A stretch of 17,250 nt of DNA. Source: JAQICB01 sp964558075. GTDB taxonomy: Bacteria; Bacteroidota; Bacteroidia; Bacteroidales; UBA1715. The stretch's first letter is position 1, and each line of letters begins with the position of its first letter. A program made the position numbers and the translations under genes. Shown piece after piece: positions 6,812 to 13,138 of this stretch. The notes beneath the pieces were generated by a model. It was not told the DNA's origin. It saw only the letters and a list, made by a program, of their open reading frames with translations, and did not search any database. Location of the stretch: assembly GCA_964558075.1 (NCBI GenBank), contig CAZLCY010000031.1, forward strand, positions 1-17,250, written 5' to 3'.

Positions 6812-8920
6812 ATGACATTATTTCGTAAACTTCTTATACTTCTTTTCCCGATTTTATTTATCGTCCTGTTCTCTTCCAACTACCTGAACGATAAAACAAA
6901 GAAAGAAAAACTCCTCATCACACAAACTGTTGAACTCTTAAATATGGCTCATTTTTCTCCTCAAGAGATAAATGATGACTTTTCGGAAAAAGTATACACC
7001 TTATACATGAAAAGTTTAGATTACAACAAAAACTTCTTTACCCGGGAACAAGAAAACATACTTAAAACATACAAACACAGTATTGATGATGAAATAAAAA
7101 ATCAATCTCTCAATTTTTTCTTAGTCTCATTCGAACTTATTAACCAACAGCAGCAATATATAAAATCTATCTATGCTGAATTACTGGAAAAACCATTTGA
7201 TTATGAAAAAAAAGAAACATTCTTTTTAAATACCGATGAGCGTGAATTTGTCGCAAACAATGACTCGTTACAAGATTTTTGGCGAAAACATCTTAAATAC
7301 CAAGTTGTTGATGAGATTCTTTCCATAGAAAAAAAACAAGAAAAGGCACAGGAAAATTCAGATACAGTTAAAATTAAAAGTTTTGAAGAAATAGAAATAG
7401 AAGCTCGGGAAAATATCAGAAAACGTTATGAAAATCGTTTCGAACGAATAGAAAAAATTACTGAAGACGACCGATTTTCAACCTATCTTAATAGCATTAC
7501 TTCTGCATATGACCCACACACCAATTACTTTGCTCCAAAAAACAAAGAAGATTTTGACATTCGCATTTCGGGAAAATTAGAAGGGATTGGAGCAACATTG
7601 TCACAAAAAGACGGATATATACGTGTGGTTAATATTGTGCCGGGAAGTCCTTCATGGAAACAAGGAGATTTACAACCCGACGATTTAATTTTAAAAGTAG
7701 CACAAGAAGGTGAATTACCGGTAGACATTTCCGATATGCGTCTCGACGAAGCGGTTCAGTTAATTCGCGGACCAAAAGGCACAAAAGTAACCCTTACGGT
7801 AAAAAAAGTCGATGGGAGCACACAAGAAATAACCATAACCCGTGATATTGTAGAACTCGAAGACCAATATGTCCGTTCTGCTGTAATATCATCAAAAGAC
7901 AATCAAAAAAAACGCATTGGGTATATTTTTCTTCCGCAATTTTATGTTGACATGAATGATCGTAAGGGAAGAAACTGTGCTGATGACATGAAAAAAGAAA
8001 TTGAAAAACTGAACACTCAAAACGTTTCGGGAATTATTGTAGACTTAAGAGATAACGGTGGTGGTTCTTTACCCGGTGTAGTTGATATAGCAGGGTTATT
8101 TATTGAAAAAGGTCCCGTTGTGCAAGTAATGGTAGGAAAGAACAAACAAATCTTAAGAGATAACGATTCCGACATCCAATATAATGGCCCCCTTATAATA
8201 ATGGTAAACACATTTAGTGCATCAGCATCCGAAATTTTAGCTGCCGCAATGCAAGACTACAAACGTGCCGTAATTGTTGGCACTCAATCAACATATGGAA
8301 AAGGTACCGTACAACGATTTGTAGATATTGACCGAGCAGTTCCAAATAAATTTAATGCTCTCAAACCTCTCGGTAGTTTAAAACTAACTATTCAAAAATT
8401 TTATCGGATTAATGGTGGTTCCACCCAATTACGAGGTGTAACTCCCGATATTGTTTTACCCGACATATACCAACATCTTGAGATTGGTGAAAAAGATTTA
8501 GACTATCCATTGCCATGGACAGAAATAGATAAATTAAAATATTCAAGCTGGTCGGATAAAGAAAACATAAAAAAACTGTCTCGTAAATCAGAACACCGAG
8601 TTGAAAAAGATTCTTCATTTATTCTTGTGAACGAAGCTTCTGAATGGCTTGCCGATAAAAAGAATAGCTATACAATAGAGTTAGAAATTGATGCCTATAA
8701 ACGACATAAAGAGCTTGAATCAAAATTATCGGAGAAATACACCAAAGCGGGTAAACAACTTACCAATTTATTTATTGATACAACATTTAATGTGGTAAAA
8801 ACAAACGATGCCGGATTGGATTCGGTAAAGCAAGCAAAAATTAATAACTGGCATTCTGATCTCAAAAAAGATATTACCTTGTTCGAAACATACCGAATCA
8901 TGCTCGATATGATAGAGTAA
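6812..8920 (+). CDS. prc: Carboxy-terminal processing (tail-specific) protease, Prc/Tsp type, peptidase S41
   Basis: This is a periplasmic serine protease with a Ser/Lys dyad that trims or degrades proteins from their C-terminal ends. The 702-residue product starts with a basic-hydrophobic leader (MTLFRKLLILLFPILFIVLF), acting as signal peptide or membrane anchor. A helical N-terminal region follows to about 245. The PDZ domain, about 247-345, begins near ISGKLEGIGATLSQKDGYI. The S41 catalytic domain includes VDLRDNGGGSLPGVV, then F-S-A-S-A-S-E with the likely nucleophile Ser471, and YGKGTVQ with Lys497 and the nearby Gln. A charged C-terminal extension matches the long Prc form rather than the roughly 400-residue CtpA form. 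The divergent neighbour is a lipoprotein; no operon partner is seen downstream. No terminator hairpin follows the TAA. Confidence 0.95.
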   Translation: MTLFRKLLILLFPILFIVLFSSNYLNDKTKKEKLLITQTVELLNMAHFSPQEINDDFSEKVYTLYMKSLDYNKNFFTREQENILKTYKHSIDDEIKNQSLNFFLVSFELINQQQQYIKSIYAELLEKPFDYEKKETFFLNTDEREFVANNDSLQDFWRKHLKYQVVDEILSIEKKQEKAQENSDTVKIKSFEEIEIEARENIRKRYENRFERIEKITEDDRFSTYLNSITSAYDPHTNYFAPKNKEDFDIRISGKLEGIGATLSQKDGYIRVVNIVPGSPSWKQGDLQPDDLILKVAQEGELPVDISDMRLDEAVQLIRGPKGTKVTLTVKKVDGSTQEITITRDIVELEDQYVRSAVISSKDNQKKRIGYIFLPQFYVDMNDRKGRNCADDMKKEIEKLNTQNVSGIIVDLRDNGGGSLPGVVDIAGLFIEKGPVVQVMVGKNKQILRDNDSDIQYNGPLIIMVNTFSASASEILAAAMQDYKRAVIVGTQSTYGKGTVQRFVDIDRAVPNKFNALKPLGSLKLTIQKFYRINGGSTQLRGVTPDIVLPDIYQHLEIGEKDLDYPLPWTEIDKLKYSSWSDKENIKKLSRKSEHRVEKDSSFILVNEASEWLADKKNSYTIELEIDAYKRHKELESKLSEKYTKAGKQLTNLFIDTTFNVVKTNDAGLDSVKQAKINNWHSDLKKDITLFETYRIMLDMIE

Positions 8921-9196
8921 TTATTATTTATTATGACTAACTCTTGTAATATTAAAGGATTACGTGCTCACAAATCACGGAGAATAGATTGCTCTTTCTT
9001 CGCATGGGATTTTTTTCAGCTCATTTGCATCCCCCTGTGTCAAGCATAAATTTTCGATAAACGAAATAGAAAAATTACTCACATTCAGGTTTTTCAATTG
9101 AATTTATCTTGCCACACCCTCCGGGGCTTATAGGTAGTGCTAACATGCAATTATAAAAATATTTTCACGTATATACTTTTTCATTCTTTCCCTAAC

Positions 9197-9218
9197 TTCT
9201 TTGCGACTTTGCGAGAAA
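9197..9218 (+). repeat. TTCTTTGCG dispersed element, copy 1
   Basis: This 22-bp unit starts TTCTTTGCGA and ends CTTTGCGAGAAA. It contains an internal direct repeat of CTTTGCG. A second copy at 9494-9515 differs by one base. Elements of this kind are common between genes in Bacteroidota genomes, to my knowledge without an assigned function. Confidence 0.65.
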
Positions 9219-9341
9219 TAAACTACTCTTTTTGCCTGCCTAATGCCTTTTGCCTCCTACCTTATTTTTGACACACTAAATAATCAGATAAACCATTATA
9301 TATTATTAGAAGCAATACATGAAATAAAGCATTTATTTTAA

Positions 9342-9367
9342 AATTCGTAATTCATAATTCGTAATTC
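9342..9367 (+). repeat. 7-bp tandem repeat (RTAATTC), left arm
   Basis: AATTC is followed by three 7-bp units, GTAATTC, ATAATTC and GTAATTC, running straight into the Ns. The identical 26 bases resume directly after the gap. The array is probably longer than shown. Confidence 0.8.
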
Positions 9368-9467
9368 NNNNNNNNNNNNNNNNNNNNNNNNNNNNNNNNN
9401 NNNNNNNNNNNNNNNNNNNNNNNNNNNNNNNNNNNNNNNNNNNNNNNNNNNNNNNNNNNNNNNNNNN
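9368..9467. other. Assembly gap (100 N)
   Basis: Exactly 100 unresolved bases lie here, a length usually used as a placeholder for unknown size. Identical 26-bp repeat sequence flanks both ends, so the assembly probably broke because of the tandem repeat. The true distance, and strictly the linkage, of the two sides is uncertain. Confidence 0.95.
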
Positions 9468-9493
9468 AATTCGTAATTCATAATTCGTAATTC
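9468..9493 (+). repeat. 7-bp tandem repeat (RTAATTC), right arm
   Basis: It is identical over 26 bp to the left arm at 9342-9367 and is followed without spacing by the second TTCTTTGCG element. Confidence 0.8.
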
Positions 9494-9515
9494 TTCTTTG
9501 CGTCTTTGCGAGAAA
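9494..9515 (+). repeat. TTCTTTGCG dispersed element, copy 2
   Basis: It is identical to the copy at 9197-9218 except for T instead of A at the tenth base, and it abuts the tandem repeat. The two copies have the same orientation and are separated by the gap-containing segment. Confidence 0.65.
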
Positions 9516-9545
9516 AAATCTCAAACTAATAGTACCATTACAAGA

Positions 9546-9625
9546 ATCCCGGAGGGATGACATGATTATAGAAAAAAATAGAAATCAATAAACATAAAAC
9601 CCCGTGAGGGGTTACACTATTCTAG
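9546..9625 (+). repeat. Pair of REP-like hairpins with similar tails
   Basis: Hairpin 1 (9546-9558) is ATCCC-GGA-GGGAT followed by GACATGATTATAG. Hairpin 2 (9598-9613) is AACCCC-GTGA-GGGGTT with a GNRA-type loop, followed by ACACTATTCTAG. Both tails share the pattern ACAnnATTnTAG, so they look like two diverged copies of one palindromic unit 52 bp apart. A partial third copy, CCC-TCC-GGG followed by GCTTATAGG, lies at 9117-9133. Confidence 0.55.
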
Positions 9626-9744
9626 TAGGGCATCAGTAACATGTTGAATCATCACTAAAACAAGCGTTTTTTTTGCAACATGAAATTTGTCATTTTGCAT
9701 AGTGGCGGGGGAGTATTTTTTTGATTTTTTTTATTGCAAAACCT

Positions 9745-9766
9745 TTCTTATTACTGGTAATAAGAA
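9745..9766. promoter_or_regulatory. 22-bp near-perfect dyad
   Basis: Arms TTCTTATTAC (9745-9754) and GTAATAAGAA (9757-9766) are perfect inverted repeats separated by TG. The symmetry and length fit a dimeric protein binding site. As RNA the stem would have to lose a pair to form a loop, and no U tract follows, so a terminator is unlikely. No gene start is within 300 bp. Confidence 0.35.
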
Positions 9767-9973
9767 CATTCCTTCTCCCAAAACTGCGGCAATCTTTCTG
9801 TTTTTAATCATAAAAAATTGATTGTAAAGAATATATATAGGTTAAGCAGGCATTTATGCTCGTATTTTACCCCCCCTCACCTAACAACCTCAAAGAGTTA
9901 TAATTGCCGTAACTTGAGCAGAAGAAAAAGCTAAATATTGACGATTAATTATGGTAGCACAAAAAATCATCAA

Positions 9974-11056
9974 TTAGGGAACCAAAACATACCCTTTAAT
10001 ATATAAATGTATTGTAGGATTTGAAGGATCGTTCGTAATAACCGTTATACGTTGACGTTGGGTTCGGTGTTTTCCTCGTGTACGAAAAGTAACATCTATT
10101 TCACCCGATTCATTTTTCGAGTAAACCTTCTTATCTAAATTACCCGCAGTACACCCACAAGAAGTAGATATTTTTCGAATTATCAAATCTTTTTTTCCGA
10201 CATTAGTAAACCGAAATGAAGCCTTAACAGTTTCACCTTGTTGTACCGTATCAAAAACAAACTCCATCATTTCAAAATCCACTTTAGGAGCACGTTTTAA
10301 CTGCCATTTCGTATATGATGAAAAATCCTCAATCAAATTTGCAGATAAAAATATTCTGTTTCTATAATCAAGTCTTTCACCACGAAACTTTATATTAATA
10401 ATATCACGAACCAAACCAAAATCATTTTTTTTCGAAGCATCATACGTAAAAATTGCGAGTCCTTCTTGTTTCGATTCTAACGAAGTGGCGGGTTCATATC
10501 TCACCGAAACATATTCGGGTACGTCTAAAAAAGAAAAAGAAATTGCAGTATCTTGATTATTATACATTCGTAATGTATCAACGACAACAGCATTCACATC
10601 AACTTTTCCAAAATTGACAGTTGTTTTATCGACACGTAAAACCCCTTTTTCGTAGCGATATTTTTGTAACAATTCAGCCTCTTTACTTGTAACTACACCT
10701 TGAATAAACAATCTAACAAAAGCTTCATTTGTTGCATTAGAATTAACAGAAATACTTTTTTTAAAGCGAGAACTGTATCCTCGTGGGTTAAACTGTGCGG
10801 TAATAAAACCGGTTTGACCCGGTGCAACAGAATCTTTAGTATAAGCAGTTGTGGTGCATCCACACCCTGCTTTCACCTTAGTTAAAACTAAAGGTTCATC
10901 TCCGGTATTTGTGAACGTAAACGAATGTGTTACCTTTCCGTTCTCCGAATAAATTGTATCAAAATCATGAGTTTTTGTAATAAAAGAAATTTCTTGAGCT
11001 GACATTATTGTGGTAAATCCCACTAAAATTAATGTTAATATAGTATGTGCTTTCAT
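9974..11056 (-). CDS. Secreted DUF1573 protein with two CGCT-motif domains
   Basis: The product is 360 residues with a type I signal peptide, MKAHTILTLILVGFTTIMSA, cut before Gln21. Two DUF1573 (Ig-like, ASPM/SPD-2/Hydin-related) domains are visible. The first runs from about 25 to 125, with HDFDTI, FTFTNTGDEPLVLTKVKAGC and CGCT at 65-68. The second, in the last 100 residues, has FVFDTVQQGE, FRFTNVGKKDLIIRK and SCGCTAG. The part between is probably a third, degenerate Ig-like domain (NFGKVDV, LRMYNNQDT). Such proteins are abundant in Bacteroidota envelopes; their function is unknown. The open frame extends to a TTG at 11083, but that TTG lies inside a perfect TAnnTTTG box, and the signal peptide fits best from the ATG at 11056, so this start was chosen. 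Confidence 0.9.
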   Translation of the reverse strand: MKAHTILTLILVGFTTIMSAQEISFITKTHDFDTIYSENGKVTHSFTFTNTGDEPLVLTKVKAGCGCTTTAYTKDSVAPGQTGFITAQFNPRGYSSRFKKSISVNSNATNEAFVRLFIQGVVTSKEAELLQKYRYEKGVLRVDKTTVNFGKVDVNAVVVDTLRMYNNQDTAISFSFLDVPEYVSVRYEPATSLESKQEGLAIFTYDASKKNDFGLVRDIINIKFRGERLDYRNRIFLSANLIEDFSSYTKWQLKRAPKVDFEMMEFVFDTVQQGETVKASFRFTNVGKKDLIIRKISTSCGCTAGNLDKKVYSKNESGEIDVTFRTRGKHRTQRQRITVITNDPSNPTIHLYIKGYVLVP

Positions 11057-11080
11057 ATTGTATATGTTTTGAATTAAAAT

Positions 11081-11088
11081 CAAAAGTA
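11081..11088 (-). promoter_or_regulatory. Bacteroidota -7 box (TACTTTTG) of the DUF1573 gene
   Basis: On the minus strand the sequence is TACTTTTG, a perfect match to TAnnTTTG, 24 bp before the ATG at 11056. The -33 region about 20 bp upstream is only TTTTA-like. The box lies in the 71-bp gap after the acyltransferase stop, so the gene probably has its own promoter. Confidence 0.55.
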
Positions 11089-11127
11089 CATATTATTATT
11101 GAAAGCTAAAATGAAAGGAGAAAAAAA

Positions 11128-11940
11128 TTAAAATAAAAAATCTTGAGAAACACTCAAATCTTTCGAAAAATTTGAAATTGTATCTTTTGGAATTGATTGA
11201 ATATCTAAAATAATTAAACCATCGAGACAATTGTTAAACATTGGGTCAATATTAAAACTAATAATTTGAGCATTCAAGGCCAAATATTTTTTTAATAATA
11301 TTGGCATAGCCATTTTATTTTCAATTAATTTAATTTGTTTATCTAAATTTTGTATATCACCGTGCTTTATCAAATCCTGCACATCATCGAGTATTTCTTT
11401 GGGAATAACAAATTTTTTCCGAGGCTTAAAAAAATGAGCTAATTCATGATTATAATAATATGATTGTATACAGGCAACAATTAAACTTTTTGATAAGTCA
11501 GAAAATTCATTGCTTATACTCACGGGACCTATAAAATAACGATATTCAGGATGCATATTCATATAACTCACAATTCCTTTCCAGAGCAAAAATAAAGAAT
11601 ACGGATGCCGTTGGTATTCGGGCACAACAAATGATCGCCCCAATTCTATAGATTTGCGTAACATTGGAATAATTTCGTTCCGTATTTTAAATAAACTATG
11701 AATATAAAAGCCCTTTTTACCATATTGTTCAATAATATCGTTACCTAAACCCAATCGATAAGCACCAACAATTTTTTTATTCTGAGTATCCCAAATAAAT
11801 AAGTGCTCATAATACAAATCATATTCATCCAAATCGGTACTATTCATGGTTCCTTCTCCAATTTTTCGAAAAGTATATTCCCGCAATCGTCCAATTTCAC
11901 GCATTATAATAGGCATTCGAACAGCAGATGCACAATACAC
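11128..11940 (-). CDS. GNAT-type N-acyltransferase half of an OlsF/OlsB-like aminolipid synthase
   Basis: The 270-residue frame (GTG start) matches the OlsB/'hemolysin-like' GNAT acyltransferase domain, which joins an acyl-ACP-derived fatty acid to an amino acid amine (ornithine, glycine or similar) in membrane aminolipid synthesis. Family blocks are EIGRLREYTFRKIGEGT, DEYDLYYEHLFIWD, IVGAYRLGLG, SLFKI, ELGRSFVVPEYQR, LFLLWKGI, EYRYFIGPVSISNEF and FNNCLDGLIILDI. They are well conserved. Upstream of the GTG the frame stays open for 11 more codons (DDCLFAFKQFE), which also look like family sequence, then meets an in-frame TGA at 11974-11976 that ends the PlsC half. No promoter box is seen between the halves. 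It may be translated by reinitiation at the GTG, or at the ATG at 11916, or may be the rear of a broken fusion gene. Confidence 0.8.
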   Translation of the reverse strand: MYCASAVRMPIIMREIGRLREYTFRKIGEGTMNSTDLDEYDLYYEHLFIWDTQNKKIVGAYRLGLGNDIIEQYGKKGFYIHSLFKIRNEIIPMLRKSIELGRSFVVPEYQRHPYSLFLLWKGIVSYMNMHPEYRYFIGPVSISNEFSDLSKSLIVACIQSYYYNHELAHFFKPRKKFVIPKEILDDVQDLIKHGDIQNLDKQIKLIENKMAMPILLKKYLALNAQIISFNIDPMFNNCLDGLIILDIQSIPKDTISNFSKDLSVSQDFLF

Positions 11941-11973
11941 CTCAAATTGTTTGAAAGCGAATAAGCAATCATC

Positions 11974-11976
11974 TCA
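11974..11976 (-). other. In-frame TGA splitting a bifunctional PlsC-GNAT acyltransferase gene
   Basis: The frame reads ...EIEVTKL, TGA, DDCLFAFKQFEVYCAS... with no shift, so removing this one codon gives a continuous frame of 573 codons from 12849 to 11128. That is about the length of OlsF-type fusion proteins, and the stop falls in the linker between the domains. Every other complete gene in the window ends in TAA or TAG. Possible explanations are a nonsense mutation (for instance from CGA or AGA), a sequencing error, gene fission, or readthrough. Confidence 0.8.
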
Positions 11977-12849
11977 AAGTTTCGTTACTTCAATTTCCAA
12001 CATATCTTTACAAACCGGAGATTGCAAGCTCTTTTTTTTAATTTTTTCCGATGAAGACAGAAATACAGAATTGAAATACCGTTTCACCTCTATCTTTGAA
12101 TAACCGAGTAAATACACAGATGCTCGTACAAAGCGAGTAAAAACAGAAATATCGTGAAATTTATTTTGATCTTTTACCGAAATCACATCTCCGACAGATA
12201 AAGATATATTTGTATTACCAAAACTTCTTTTCGTATTAAAAAGAGAGAATAATCCTGATTTATTTTTCAAATGAGAAGTTGTGTAAACAGGCACAATAGG
12301 TATCTGCATTCTTTTTAATAAGAGAAATAAAGACTCATCCCATACCGAATTTTTATTTTGAGATGTATATTTTGTATTTCTTTCAGGAAAAAAAACAAGA
12401 CCATACCCCTTATTCAAAAAATCAGCTACCTGCGTATCCAAAAAAGAATATATGTAATGATATGATAAAGGGTACTCAAAAAAGATGTCTGTATCGTGTT
12501 CAAAAGAAACATCAGCATCATTCTTTACAACCTTAATTTTCGGTTTTATCGAAAGAAGAACAAACAAAACTACCAAATAATCTAAAAATCCTTCATTGTG
12601 ATTACCAACACACAAAAAAGGCTCATTTTTTTTTAGTTTCTGCTGAATACTGTCAATATCATAAGAAACAGTAATATTATACAATGAGAAAAAACCGGCA
12701 ATTAAGGAAGCATCATGAGGAACTGATTTATTAGTTGAAATATTTTTACAGGTATGATAGTACGCAATATACTTAGAAAGACACTCATCATTATTTTTAG
12801 TGCTCCGTAATTCATTAATAAAGCCATGTTCTTTTTTTATGTTCTGCAT
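11974..12849 (-). CDS. PlsC-like O-acyltransferase half of an OlsF-like protein (divergent)
   Basis: From the ATG at 12849 the product has 291 residues and resembles the N-terminal lysophospholipid acyltransferase domain of OlsF-type fusion enzymes, which adds the second (ester-linked) acyl chain to a lyso-aminolipid at the inner membrane. Seen are VGNHNEGFLDYLVV, with His84 and Asp90 in the HX5D arrangement of this subfamily, VFFPERN at 152-158 in place of the usual FPAGE/FPEG block, and LLKRMQIPIVPVYTTSHLKN, corresponding to the 'KAKVPVVPIYFDG' strand. The usual NHPFGG glycines and the block III glycine are missing, so catalysis is uncertain. The frame extends upstream to a TTG at 12867, but that triplet lies in a TAnnTTTG-like box. 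It ends in the in-frame TGA before the GNAT half. Confidence 0.72.
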   Translation of the reverse strand: MQNIKKEHGFINELRSTKNNDECLSKYIAYYHTCKNISTNKSVPHDASLIAGFFSLYNITVSYDIDSIQQKLKKNEPFLCVGNHNEGFLDYLVVLFVLLSIKPKIKVVKNDADVSFEHDTDIFFEYPLSYHYIYSFLDTQVADFLNKGYGLVFFPERNTKYTSQNKNSVWDESLFLLLKRMQIPIVPVYTTSHLKNKSGLFSLFNTKRSFGNTNISLSVGDVISVKDQNKFHDISVFTRFVRASVYLLGYSKIEVKRYFNSVFLSSSEKIKKKSLQSPVCKDMLEIEVTKL

Positions 12850-12864
12850 GATTTTCTTTTTTCT

Positions 12865-12872
12865 CAAATATG
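12865..12872 (-). promoter_or_regulatory. Possible -7 box of the acyltransferase gene
   Basis: The minus-strand sequence CATATTTG matches TAnnTTTG at five of the six fixed positions and is 15 bp before the ATG at 12849. A clear -33 element is not seen. Its position would exclude the upstream TTG as a start. Confidence 0.3.
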
Positions 12873-12963
12873 ACTCATAAATGTTACGTAAATACTATGG
12901 TAATATTAGGTTATAATTAATTTACTTATTCGCAATAATATATTTCTTTTTACAAGCAACATA

Positions 12964-13092
12964 ATGCACAACACTCAAAATTTCGGCTTCGCATCAATCA
13001 AAATAAGGGTTACGGTAAAAAAAAGACAATCCACACGTGGAAATATATACCTTTATATGAAAATCAAAACGGTAAAAATTACTGTGAACTGA
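12964..13092 (+). CDS. Short open frame of 42 codons, doubtful
   Basis: ATG at 12964 to TGA at 13090 encodes a basic peptide with IKIRVTVKKRQSTRGNIYLY near its middle and a strand-like VKITVN end. The pattern vaguely recalls the arm-type DNA-binding segment at the N-terminus of Bacteroidota tyrosine recombinases (KKxKSxxGxIYLxI), so it could be a decayed integrase start, but no integrase body follows. Its stop codon lies where the -33 region of the trpB promoter should be. It is recorded only as a weak candidate. Confidence 0.15.
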   Translation: MHNTQNFGFASIKIRVTVKKRQSTRGNIYLYMKIKTVKITVN

Positions 13093-13121
13093 CGTTTAAT
13101 ACTAAAAAAATTCTACTTTTG
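13089..13121 (+). promoter_or_regulatory. trpB operon promoter (-7 box TACTTTTG)
   Basis: TACTTTTG at 13114-13121 matches TAnnTTTG perfectly. CTGAC at 13089-13093, about 20 bp upstream, is a fair TTG-type -33 element. The expected start of transcription is near 13128, leaving an untranslated leader of only about 10 bases before the ATG at 13139. That leaves no room for a trp attenuator or T-box. Confidence 0.6.
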
Positions 13122-13138
13122 CATAAAAGATTATAACG

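Larger units (their letters stand above)
8921..9973. other. Repeat-rich intergenic region of about 1 kb with an assembly gap
   Basis: No supportable gene lies here. The only long open frame crosses the run of Ns, and its peptide repeats ITNYELRI, a translation of the AATTC repeats. The region holds two copies of a TTCTTTGCG element, a 7-bp tandem array on both sides of the gap, REP-like hairpins at 9546-9558 and 9598-9613, a long dyad at 9745-9766, and CATGTTG (9640-9646) with CAACATG (9676-9682). It also has pyrimidine-rich runs of TGCC motifs near 9232-9263. The composition suggests a landing site for small dispersed repeats rather than a gene remnant. Confidence 0.7.

Noticed and set aside
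9333..9563. Minus-strand open frame of 76 codons crossing the Ns
   Set aside because: A third of it is undetermined sequence and the rest (ITNYELRI repeats) is the translation of the AATTC tandem repeat.
9640..9682. CATGTTG/CAACATG stem with internal AAAAC-AAGC-GTTTT and a T run as a terminator
   Set aside because: The inner stem has only five pairs, mostly A-T, and no gene ends close by on the plus strand; a chance structure is likely.
11974..11976. Selenocysteine or genome-wide TGA reassignment to explain the in-frame TGA
   Set aside because: The position is in a linker with no expected Cys or Sec, no obvious Sec insertion hairpin was seen just downstream, and the other genes contain no internal TGA.
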